From an uncultured Oscillospiraceae bacterium (GTDB lineage: Bacteria; Bacillota; Clostridia; Oscillospirales; Acutalibacteraceae), in NCBI GenBank assembly GCA_900543305.1, contig UQQZ01000075.1, positions 1 through 12,355 of the forward strand: DNA of 12,355 nucleotides, in the 5' to 3' direction. Below the pieces are notes generated by a model. That model saw only the letters and a list, made by a program, of their open reading frames with translations. It had not been told where the DNA came from and did not search any database. The number at the start of each line of letters is the position of its first letter. Position 1 is the stretch's first letter. A program made the translations under genes and the position numbers. Below, piece after piece: positions 6,713 through 12,355 of this stretch.

Positions 6713-7123
6713 TTACACCATGTACTGGAAGCAATGGAACCGCCCCCGGTACCCTGTTCCCCAGTTGTCGCACACACCGTCGCCGTACGCGTCCACATAG
6801 TTCTGACCGCGGCCTCCTGCCGTCCAGTTGTCGCACACACCGTCACCGTCTGCGTCCACATAGTTCTGACCGCGGCCTCCTGCCGTCCAGTTGTCGCACA
6901 CACCGTCGCCGTCCGCGTCCACATAGTTCTGGCCGCGGCCTCCTGCCGTCCAGTTGTCGCACACACCGTCACCGTCTGCGTCTACATAGTTCTGACCTTG
7001 GCCACAGGTTCCTGCTCCCGCTCCTTGGCCACGGCCGTGACCGCCTGCGGCGAAAGCTGCCGTTCCTCCCAGAGACAAAACCAATGCCATTGCCAATACC
7101 AGGGTGATGATCTTCTTTTTCAT
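6713..7123 (-). CDS. Small secreted protein with four DxDxDG (calcium-loop-like) repeats
   Basis: A 136-residue precursor. Residues 1-26 are a clear Sec signal peptide: KKK, a hydrophobic core, then AFA-A. A Gly-rich stretch with one Cys (C40) leads into four 21-residue repeats (43-126) built on GQNYVDADGDGVCDNWTAGGR. Each holds a DxDxDGxxxD loop as in EF-hand, dockerin or thrombospondin type 3 calcium sites, plus one Cys. In the fourth the middle Asp is Tyr (DAYGDG). The tail is short (GYRGRFHCFQYMV), with no LPXTG or membrane anchor. ATG 7123 was chosen because AGGAGG lies 8 bases upstream and the signal peptide follows directly; the frame is open further upstream but without a signal. The sigma and anti-sigma genes follow, so a role at the cell surface linked to that signalling pair is inferred. 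Calcium binding is untested. I know of no defined function for such proteins. Confidence 0.88.
   Translation of the reverse strand: MKKKIITLVLAMALVLSLGGTAAFAAGGHGRGQGAGAGTCGQGQNYVDADGDGVCDNWTAGGRGQNYVDADGDGVCDNWTAGGRGQNYVDADGDGVCDNWTAGGRGQNYVDAYGDGVCDNWGTGYRGRFHCFQYMV
6746..6997 (-). repeat. Four tandem 63-bp repeats in the secreted protein gene
   Basis: The units 6935-6997, 6872-6934, 6809-6871 and 6746-6808 each encode 21 residues. Units 1 and 3 differ by about one base. Units 2 and 4 share other variants in the calcium-loop region, and unit 4 has diverged at its C-terminal end. This points to an older 63-bp duplication followed by a 126-bp one. Confidence 0.95.
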
Positions 7124-7239
7124 GAGTGATTCCTCCTTGTTTTGTGGCCCTCTCTGGGGCCTTTCATAGAGAATACGAGAGAGAACCCTGTTTTCACCCA
7201 CCCCAAAGAAAAAATTTTCAAAAAAATTTCTTTTAGCCC

Positions 7240-7248
7240 AGTATACCA
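7240..7248 (-). promoter_or_regulatory. Candidate extended -10 promoter for the secreted protein / sigma / anti-sigma operon
   Basis: The minus strand reads TGGTATACT, an extended -10 (TG-N-TATACT). No convincing -35 box lies upstream; only weak TGTAAA at a 19-base spacing. The leader would be about 110 bases. An additional promoter for the encoded ECF factor could exist but was not identified. Confidence 0.4.
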
Positions 7249-7276
7249 CATATTCGTGATTCTCTTTACATTTATC

Positions 7277-7305
7277 TTGCGACTTTGTCTTTTTTCGGTT
7301 ACAAT
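7277..7305 (+). promoter_or_regulatory. Probable sigma-A promoter of the rnf operon
   Basis: TTGCGA (7277-7282), a 17-base spacer and TACAAT (7300-7305) match the sigma-A consensus well (four and five of six). Transcription would start near 7312, giving an ~80-base leader before rnfC. Confidence 0.72.
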
Positions 7306-7315
7306 GGTAAATGGA

Positions 7316-7371
7316 AAAGTTCAGGTCTCTCCATTTTTGTGAAAGACCTCCCTTTTCAGTGACCGAACTTT
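7316..7371 (+). promoter_or_regulatory. rnf operon leader with two mutually exclusive hairpins
   Basis: AAAGTTCAGGTC (7316-7327) can pair with GACCGAACTTT (7361-7371), an 11-pair stem with one bulged A. The shorter AGGTCT (7323-7328) can instead pair with AGACCT (7344-7349). Both stems use the same left-arm bases, so they cannot coexist. No U-run follows, so it is not a plain terminator. The longer stem ends shortly before the weak rnfC ribosome binding site. Confidence 0.45.
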
Positions 7372-7392
7372 ACGAAAGGCTGGAATGAAGCT

Positions 7393-8736
7393 ATGGAGTT
7401 TCCAAAACATCCTTTCCGCACCCATGGCGGTGCAGCGGTGCCCCATCGGAAAAATACCTGGAGCATCCCCACCTCCACCATGCCGCCTCCGGAAAGGGTC
7501 ATCTTGCCCATGCAGCAGCACATCGGCGCCCCTTGTGTCCCCACGGTGAAGAAAGGGGACCATGTTTTTGTGGGCACGGTGGTGGGCGACAGTGATGCCT
7601 ATGTGAGCGCCCCGGTGCATTCCTCCGTCTCCGGTACGGTGACGGAAATCACCAGTGTCATGCTCACCGGCGGCCAGATGACCACCGCTGTGGTGGTGGA
7701 AAGCGACGGGAAAATGGAGCACGATCCCAACATCTATCCCCCCGCTTCCATCGATTCTAAGGAAGAACTGGCTGCTGCGGCCCGGTCCGCCGGATTGGTG
7801 GGCCTGGGCGGCGCAGGTTTCCCCGCTCACGTCAAGCTCAACGTGCCCGAGGGGAAAGTGATCGACACTCTACTTGTCAACGTGGCGGAATGTGAACCCT
7901 ATGTCACCTCCGACCACCGGGAAGCCCTGGAAAACGGCGCCAACGTGCTGGAGGGCATCTACAAAATCAAGGAAATCCTCAACGTGCAGCGGGTGATCAT
8001 CGCCGTTGAGGACAACAAACCCGACGTGATCCAGAAGCTGCGGGAAATCGCCGACGATCCCAAACGGGATCCCCGGGATGAAGTACGGGTCCTTCCTCTG
8101 AAGAGCCGCTACCCCCAAGGCGCCGAAAAAGTGCTGGTGCAGGCCTGCACCGGCCGGAAGGTTCCCGAGGGCAAGCTGCCCGCCGATGTGGGATGCCTGG
8201 TGATGAACATTGCCTCCGTCTCCTTCCTGGCAAGCTACATGCGCACCGGAATGCCTCTGACCTTGAAACGGGTCACCATTGACGGCTCTGCGGTGAAGAA
8301 TCCCCAAAACGTCATCGTCCCCGTGGGCACTCCCATCAAGGACGTGATTGCCTTCTGCGGCGGCTACAAGGCCGAACCGAAAAAGCTCATCATGGGCGGC
8401 CCCATGATGGGTGTGGCCATCACCAGCGACGAACTGCCCGTTTTGAAGCAAAACAACGCCATCCTGGCCTTTGCCGAAGGGGACGCGGTGCTTCGGGCTC
8501 CCACTGCCTGCATCCGCTGCGGGCGCTGTGTGGCTGCATGTCCCATGAACCTGATGCCCACCAAACTGGAACAGGCGGTGGAACGCAAGGACGTGGAATC
8601 CCTCCAGTCCCTCCATGTGATGACCTGCATGGAGTGCGGCTGCTGTGCGTTCTCCTGTCCCGCTGGCCGGAGACTGGTCCAAGCCATCCGTCTGGGCAAA
8701 AGCTATGTGAAAAAAGCGGGTCAAAAAAAGGCCTGA
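7393..8736 (+). CDS. rnfC: Rnf complex subunit C, NADH-binding, two [4Fe-4S]
   Basis: RnfC is the peripheral subunit where the Rnf complex (ferredoxin:NAD+ oxidoreductase) reduces NAD+ on the cytoplasmic face. At 447 residues it has the usual length for clostridial RnfC. The N-terminal barrel-like region is followed by a Gly-rich nucleotide site (GLGGAGFPAHVK, about 137-148), AECEPYVTSDHR (about 165-176) and YPQGAEKVL, then two ferredoxin motifs near the C-terminus: C373, C376, C379, C383 and C412, C415, C418, C422. All eight cluster cysteines are present. ATG 7393 fits the family N-terminus, but its ribosome binding site is weak (GGAA 9-10 bases upstream, or AAAGG further away), which may allow translational control through the leader. 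It is the first gene of the rnfCDGEAB order seen in acetogens and other clostridia. A 96-base gap, unusually long for this operon, separates it from rnfD. Confidence 0.97.
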   Translation: MEFPKHPFRTHGGAAVPHRKNTWSIPTSTMPPPERVILPMQQHIGAPCVPTVKKGDHVFVGTVVGDSDAYVSAPVHSSVSGTVTEITSVMLTGGQMTTAVVVESDGKMEHDPNIYPPASIDSKEELAAAARSAGLVGLGGAGFPAHVKLNVPEGKVIDTLLVNVAECEPYVTSDHREALENGANVLEGIYKIKEILNVQRVIIAVEDNKPDVIQKLREIADDPKRDPRDEVRVLPLKSRYPQGAEKVLVQACTGRKVPEGKLPADVGCLVMNIASVSFLASYMRTGMPLTLKRVTIDGSAVKNPQNVIVPVGTPIKDVIAFCGGYKAEPKKLIMGGPMMGVAITSDELPVLKQNNAILAFAEGDAVLRAPTACIRCGRCVAACPMNLMPTKLEQAVERKDVESLQSLHVMTCMECGCCAFSCPAGRRLVQAIRLGKSYVKKAGQKKA

Positions 8737-8750
8737 CCCATTAAAACAGA

Positions 8751-8809
8751 ACAGGGGGAAGCCCCTTGTGCACTTGATTTTTTCAGAGCGTTTCCCTGGG
8801 AAACACGCT
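8751..8809 (+). other. Two hairpins in the rnfC-rnfD intergenic gap
   Basis: The first pairs ACAGGGG (8751-8757) with CCCCTTGT (8762-8769), with one bulge. The second pairs AGCGTTTCC (8787-8795) with GGAAACACGCT (8799-8809), with a 2-base bulge. A T6 run (8778-8783) lies between them but too far from the first stem for a standard terminator. Such structures may set mRNA stability or differential expression within the operon. Confidence 0.4.
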
Positions 8810-8832
8810 TTCTGGAAAGGATGTAATGTAAA

Positions 8833-9792
8833 TTGGACAAGCTGATCGTATCCTCGTCCCCTCATTTTAACGGTGGGAAAACCACCCAGAACATTATGCT
8901 GGACGTGATTATCGCCCTGGTCCCCGCCATGATCGCTTCGGTGATCCTCTTTGGCTTTCGGGCGGCCGTGGTGATTCTGACCTGTGTTGCCTCCTGTGTT
9001 CTCAGTGAATACCTGTCCCGCAGAGTGATGAAACGCCCCCAGACCGTGGGAGACTTGAGCTGTGTGGTCACCGGTATTCTGCTGGCCCTAAACCTGCCGG
9101 TCACCATCAATCCCTTCATCGCCATTTTCGGCGGCGTGGTGGCCATTGTGGTGGTCAAGCAGATGTTTGGCGGCATCGGTCAAAACTTTGTGAACCCTGC
9201 GCTGACCGCCCGGATCATCCTCTTGAACTCTTTCCCCTCCCGGATGCCCCACTGGGTTCAGCCCTTTGACTACGCTGCCACCGCCGACGCGGTGACTTCC
9301 GCCACCCCCCTGGGAATTCTCAAGGAAGGCGGCGGGGAATTGCCCTCTTACCTGGATCTGTTTTTGGGCAACACTGGTGGCTGCCTGGGCGAGACCTGCG
9401 CCCTGGCCCTGCTCATCGGCGGAATTTACCTGATCGCCCGCCGGGTGATCAGTCCTGTGATCCCCGTTACTTACTTGGCCACTGCCGCGGTCTTTTCCGC
9501 CCTCTTCGGCCGGGATCCCCTGTTCGACCTGCTCTCCGGCGGTTTGATGCTGGGCGCCTTCTTCATGGCCACCGACTATGTCACCAGTCCCACCACCCCC
9601 GTGGGCGAGATCCTCTTCGGCATCGGCTGCGGCCTGCTGACCGTGTTCATCCGCTACTTCGGCTCCTATCCCGAGGGCGTGTGCTACTCCATCATGATTA
9701 TGAACCTGGTAGTGGCGCTGATCGACAAGGCTGTGAAGCCCTCTCGCTTCGGCGTTGTGAAATCCGCTAACAAGGAGGCGGCTGCGAAATGA
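8833..9792 (+). CDS. rnfD: Rnf complex subunit D, membrane flavoprotein
   Basis: RnfD is an integral membrane subunit of the Rnf pump that carries covalently bound FMN and is thought to form part of the ion path. It has 319 residues with many hydrophobic helices (for example MLDVIIALVPAMIASVILFG, CVVTGILLALNLPV, PFIAIFGGVVAIVVV). The flavin-attachment motif is DAVTSATPLG, with T158 as the expected phosphoester-linked threonine. The start is TTG at 8833. It gives MDKLIVSSSPHFNGG, the conserved RnfD N-terminus, and GGAAAGGA lies 11 bases upstream; the nearby ATGs at 8821 and 8826 are followed by stops or out of frame. It overlaps rnfG by 4 bases (ATGA), so the two are translationally coupled. 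The rare start and the long upstream gap hint at lower or separately tuned expression than rnfC. Confidence 0.96.
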   Translation: MDKLIVSSSPHFNGGKTTQNIMLDVIIALVPAMIASVILFGFRAAVVILTCVASCVLSEYLSRRVMKRPQTVGDLSCVVTGILLALNLPVTINPFIAIFGGVVAIVVVKQMFGGIGQNFVNPALTARIILLNSFPSRMPHWVQPFDYAATADAVTSATPLGILKEGGGELPSYLDLFLGNTGGCLGETCALALLIGGIYLIARRVISPVIPVTYLATAAVFSALFGRDPLFDLLSGGLMLGAFFMATDYVTSPTTPVGEILFGIGCGLLTVFIRYFGSYPEGVCYSIMIMNLVVALIDKAVKPSRFGVVKSANKEAAAK

Positions 9793-10421
9793 GCAACGAA
9801 GTCAAGACCAAAGAAAAGATTGATATGGACCCCAAGTACATCGTAAAGCTGACTGTGACCCTGCTGGGGACCTGCCTGATCGTGGCACTGCTGCTGGGTC
9901 TGGTCAACGGTGTGACGGCCGGCCCCATCGCTGAGATCAACCAGCAGAAGACTGAAGCGGCCATGCTGGCCGTGGTGTCCGATCCGGACAACACCACCTT
10001 CTCCGACGCGCTGGAACTGTCTGGCGATATGACCGCTGCGGCCACAGCTGCCGGCGGCACCCTGAACGAGATGTACGAGGTCCAGGTGAACGGCGAGGCC
10101 GCCGGCTATGCCGTAAAGGTCACCGCCTCCGGCTCCCAGGGCAGCATTGAAATGATGGTGGGCGTGGACGCGGAAGGCGCCGTCACTGGCGTTTCTGTCG
10201 TCAACCACTCTGAGACCTCCGGCATCGGCACGAAGGTCGTGGGCAACGAACCCACCGCCTCCGGCGTGGGTGTGCTGGACCAGTTTATCGGCAAGAGCGC
10301 GGCGGACGGCACTCTGACGGTGGGCACTAACGTGGACGCCATCACCGGCGCCACCGTCTCCACCAAGGGTGTGACTGCCGGCGTGAATGCGGCGCTGGCT
10401 GCCGTGGCTGCCATGGGCTGA
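9789..10421 (+). CDS. rnfG: Rnf complex subunit G, FMN-binding
   Basis: RnfG has one N-terminal transmembrane helix (about residues 18-42, YIVKLTVTLLGTCLIVALLL) and an extracytoplasmic FMN-binding domain, and passes electrons within the Rnf complex. It has 210 residues, normal for the family. The FMN-binding motif is AITGATVST near the C-terminus, with T189 as the expected covalent FMN site, followed by KGVTAGVNAAL. The start ATG overlaps the rnfD stop (ATGA), and AAGGAGG at 9772-9778 sits inside the end of rnfD. The gene is followed after 17 bases by rnfE. Nothing is missing or truncated. Confidence 0.96.
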   Translation: MSNEVKTKEKIDMDPKYIVKLTVTLLGTCLIVALLLGLVNGVTAGPIAEINQQKTEAAMLAVVSDPDNTTFSDALELSGDMTAAATAAGGTLNEMYEVQVNGEAAGYAVKVTASGSQGSIEMMVGVDAEGAVTGVSVVNHSETSGIGTKVVGNEPTASGVGVLDQFIGKSAADGTLTVGTNVDAITGATVSTKGVTAGVNAALAAVAAMG

Positions 10422-10438
10422 GAAGGGAGGAGCAATTC

Positions 10439-11077
10439 ATGAATTTAGGCAAACAGTTCAAAGAGGGACTGATCACCAACAACCCTGTGCTGGTGCAGGT
10501 GCTGGGCATGTGTTCCACCATGGCCATCACCACCTCGTTCTTCAACGGCCTGGGCATGGGCGTGGCGGTCACCGTCATCCTGACCCTTTCCAATGTCATC
10601 ATCGCGGCTATTCGCAAGATCGTGCCGGACAAGATCCGTATCGCCATGTTCATTGTGGTGATCGCTGGCTTCGTGACCTGCGTGGATCTGCTGATCCAGG
10701 CATTCGTTCCGGCCCTGTCCGAGTCGCTGGGCGTGTTCATCCCCCTGATCGTGGTGAACTGCATCATCCTGGGCCGGGCGGAGTCCTTCTCCTACAAGAA
10801 CGGTGTGGCCGCTTCCTTCTGGGACGGTATCTTCCAGGGCTTTGGCTACACTGTGGTGCTGATGGTTATGTGCATCATCCGTGAGTTTCTGGGCGCCGGC
10901 ACCTTCGGCGGCGGCATCCTGGGTCCCGACCTGAAGGGCATCCAGATCATCCCCTCCCAGTTCCCTGCCGGTATGCTGACCCTGCCTGTGGGCGGCTTCC
11001 TGGTGCTGGGCTGCCTCATTGCCCTGATGCAGTGGGCGCTGTCCAGACCTAAGAAAAATAAGGAGGAGAGCAAATAA
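10439..11077 (+). CDS. rnfE: Rnf complex subunit E, integral membrane
   Basis: RnfE is a membrane subunit homologous to RnfA and inserted with inverted topology. The pair forms the core of the ion-pumping part and holds an intramembrane Fe-S cluster between them. It has 212 residues with about six hydrophobic helices. The conserved LGMCSTMA (C25) and VNCIILGRAE (C108) carry the cysteines expected to bind this cluster. The ribosome binding site GGGAGG lies 8-9 bases before ATG 10439. The charged C-terminus (SRPKKNKEESK) is cytoplasmic-like. The stop codon overlaps the rnfA start by one base (TAATG), so translation is coupled. Length and motifs match NqrD/RnfE family proteins; the gene order and absence of nqr-specific genes favour Rnf. 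Confidence 0.96.
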   Translation: MNLGKQFKEGLITNNPVLVQVLGMCSTMAITTSFFNGLGMGVAVTVILTLSNVIIAAIRKIVPDKIRIAMFIVVIAGFVTCVDLLIQAFVPALSESLGVFIPLIVVNCIILGRAESFSYKNGVAASFWDGIFQGFGYTVVLMVMCIIREFLGAGTFGGGILGPDLKGIQIIPSQFPAGMLTLPVGGFLVLGCLIALMQWALSRPKKNKEESK

Positions 11078-11667
11078 TGGATCAAATCTATGAACTCCTG
11101 GCAATTACGCTGGGTGCCATTCTGGCAAACAACTTCATCTTCTCCCAGTTCTTAGGCATCTGCCCCTTCCTGGGTGTTTCCAAGAAGGTGGATACCGCTG
11201 TGGGCATGGGCATCGCTGTGACGTTCGTCATGGGACTGGCTTCCGCCGTGTGCTATGCGGTCAACGAGTTCGTCCTGGTTCGCTTTGGACTGGAGTATAT
11301 GCAGACCGTGACCTTCATTCTGGTCATCGCATCCCTGGTCCAGTTCGTGGAGATGTTTTTACAGAAATCCATGCCGTCTCTGTACACGGCTCTGGGTGTG
11401 TATCTGCCCCTGATTACCACCAACTGCGCCGTACTGGGCGTGGTGCTGCTGAACGTGCAGAACAACTATAACTTCATCTCCTCCGTAGTTTACGGCATCA
11501 CCGGCGGCCTGGGCTTCCTGCTGGCCATCGTGTTGTTCGCCAGCATCCGGGAGCGGCTGGTGTTTGCGGACTATCCCAAGGCGTTTGAGGGCTTTCCCAT
11601 CGCCCTGGTCACCGCTGGTCTGATGGCCCTGGCGTTTATGGGCTTCTCCGGTTTGAAGGTCTGGTAA
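11077..11667 (+). CDS. rnfA: Rnf complex subunit A, integral membrane
   Basis: RnfA pairs with RnfE in the membrane core of the Rnf complex. It has 196 residues with six hydrophobic helices. The signature NNFIFSQFLGICPFLGVSKK (residues 18-37, C29) and the second cysteine in LITTNCAVLGV (C117) are both present; with the RnfE cysteines they are expected to ligate the intramembrane Fe-S cluster. It begins in the TAATG overlap with the rnfE stop, with AAGGAGGAG lying within the end of rnfE as its ribosome binding site. rnfB follows after 17 bases. There is no sign of truncation. Confidence 0.97.
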   Translation: MDQIYELLAITLGAILANNFIFSQFLGICPFLGVSKKVDTAVGMGIAVTFVMGLASAVCYAVNEFVLVRFGLEYMQTVTFILVIASLVQFVEMFLQKSMPSLYTALGVYLPLITTNCAVLGVVLLNVQNNYNFISSVVYGITGGLGFLLAIVLFASIRERLVFADYPKAFEGFPIALVTAGLMALAFMGFSGLKVW

Positions 11668-11684
11668 GAGGAGGCAAGAGGAAA

Positions 11685-12355
11685 ATGGATATCGGAAATG
11701 TCATTGCTGCCGTTGTGGTGCTGGCTGTCCTCGGCGCCGTGTTCGGCTTCATCTTGGCAGTAGCCTCCAAGGTCTTTGAGGTAAAGAAGGACCCCCGGGA
11801 AGAGGAAATCCTCAGCCATCTGGCCGGCGCCAACTGCGGCGGCTGCGGCTATGCCGGCTGTGCCGACTACGCCAAGGCCATCGTCATGGACGGTGCCCCT
11901 ACCTTTAAATGTGCCCCCGGTGGTGACAAGGCGGCCGACGCCATCAACACCATCATGGGCAACGATACCGATGACCGCCCCAGCCTGCGTGCTACGGTCA
12001 TCTGCGCTGGCGGCGAAAACTGCGGCAAGCGCTTTGACTATCAGGGCATCCAGACCTGTGCCGCTGCGGCAGCTCTGGCTGGCGGCCCCAGTGCCTGCGC
12101 CTACGGCTGCTTAGGCTTGGGTGACTGCACCCGTGCCTGCAAATTCGATGCCATCCATGTCATCAATGGTGTGGCGGTAGTCGACCGCAAAAAGTGCACC
12201 GGCTGCACTGCCTGCACCGCTGTCTGCCCGCGCAAGGTCATCCAGATGAAGCCTATCGCCCCCCAGCCTGCCGTTAAGTGCAGCAGCAAGGACAAGGGTG
12301 CTGTGGTCAACAAGACCTGCAAGGTCGGCTGCATTGCTTGCGGCCTGTGCGTGCG
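11685..12355 (+). CDS. rnfB: Rnf complex subunit B, multi-[4Fe-4S] electron entry subunit, cut by window edge
   Basis: RnfB accepts electrons from reduced ferredoxin and passes them into the Rnf pump. Only the first 223 residues are in the window and no stop is reached. Visible, in order: an N-terminal membrane helix (about 5-28); the Fes-type cluster domain GANCGGCGYAGCADYAK with C51, C54, C59 and C76; a middle cluster region C107, C113, C125 and C138/C142/C148/C152 (the family's CxxxCxxxxxCxxxC pattern); and a ferredoxin motif C171, C174, C177, C181. A last cysteine series (KTCKVGCIACGLCV) begins at the edge, probably another cluster motif. ATG 11685 has an AAGAGGA-like site close upstream and an AGGAGG slightly further away. 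It is the last gene in the usual rnfCDGEAB order. No oddity is seen in the visible part. Confidence 0.96.
   Translation, partial: MDIGNVIAAVVVLAVLGAVFGFILAVASKVFEVKKDPREEEILSHLAGANCGGCGYAGCADYAKAIVMDGAPTFKCAPGGDKAADAINTIMGNDTDDRPSLRATVICAGGENCGKRFDYQGIQTCAAAAALAGGPSACAYGCLGLGDCTRACKFDAIHVINGVAVVDRKKCTGCTACTAVCPRKVIQMKPIAPQPAVKCSSKDKGAVVNKTCKVGCIACGLCV

Larger units (their letters stand above)
7124..7392. other. Divergent intergenic region between the secreted-protein operon and the rnf operon
   Basis: No gene was found in this 269-base stretch. It holds both operon promoters, an AT-rich imperfect dyad (about 7205-7233: AAAGAAA ... TTTCTTT), a short hairpin next to the secreted protein's ribosome binding site (GGCCC 7146-7150 with GGGCC 7157-7161) and the structured rnf leader. 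Confidence 0.7.

Noticed and set aside
6746..6997. Possible CRISPR array
   Set aside because: The units are contiguous, without unique spacers, and are in frame within a secreted protein gene, so they are coding tandem repeats.
7172..7196. ECF-type promoter (TGAAAAC ... CGTATT) upstream of the secreted protein gene
   Set aside because: The boxes resemble a SigW-like promoter, but the spacing of about 12 bases is shorter than the usual 16, so it was not called.
7306..7392. Known riboswitch (for example FMN or cobalamin) before rnfC
   Set aside because: The leader is only about 80 bases and lacks the conserved core motifs of these classes.
8751..8783. Intrinsic terminator inside the rnf operon
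   Set aside because: The stem is short and the T6 run starts about 8 bases after it, so it does not meet the usual form; it is recorded only as a hairpin.

Overview
The window looks like a chromosomal segment of a GC-rich, anaerobic, Gram-positive Firmicute of the Clostridia, most like the Oscillospiraceae (inference). The grounds are the gene order rnfC-D-G-E-A-B, strong AGGAGG-type ribosome binding sites, two TTG starts, and an RsgI-type anti-sigma factor beside a small secreted repeat protein. No rRNA, tRNA, CRISPR array, transposase or phage gene was seen.

Left part (1-3646, minus strand). A probable sigma-A promoter near 3618-3646 drives typA (bipA), a ribosome-associated GTPase. Only 22 bases downstream is a single long frame that runs off the left edge. 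It starts with a DEDDh 3'-5' exonuclease domain, continues through a four-cysteine zinc ribbon, and goes on without a stop into a PgeF/YfiH (laccase-like) domain. This appears to be a gene fusion.

Middle part (3654-7123). A MATE-family efflux pump on the plus strand diverges from typA and has a perfect 7-2-7 palindrome over its likely -35 box. It ends at a bidirectional hairpin terminator (5164-5196) shared with a converging minus-strand operon. Read in its own direction, that operon is: a secreted protein with four 21-residue repeats, each carrying a DxDxDG calcium-loop-like motif; an ECF-type sigma factor; and an overlapping RsgI-like membrane anti-sigma factor whose extracellular tail is five 18-residue Gly/Gln repeats. 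It looks like a transmembrane signalling module transcribed together with a surface or secreted protein. It is the most unusual part of the window.

Right part (7277-12355, plus strand). A good sigma-A promoter (TTGCGA-17-TACAAT) and an ~80-base leader able to form two mutually exclusive hairpins precede rnfC, rnfD, rnfG, rnfE, rnfA and the start of rnfB, which is cut by the right edge. Together they encode the Rnf complex, a membrane ferredoxin:NAD+ oxidoreductase that couples electron flow to H+ or Na+ export in anaerobes. All expected flavin-attachment and Fe-S cysteine motifs visible in these subunits are intact.

The rest of the plus/minus space is antisense shadow of these genes. Intergenic stretches are short; the longest, 7124-7392, is a divergent promoter region.
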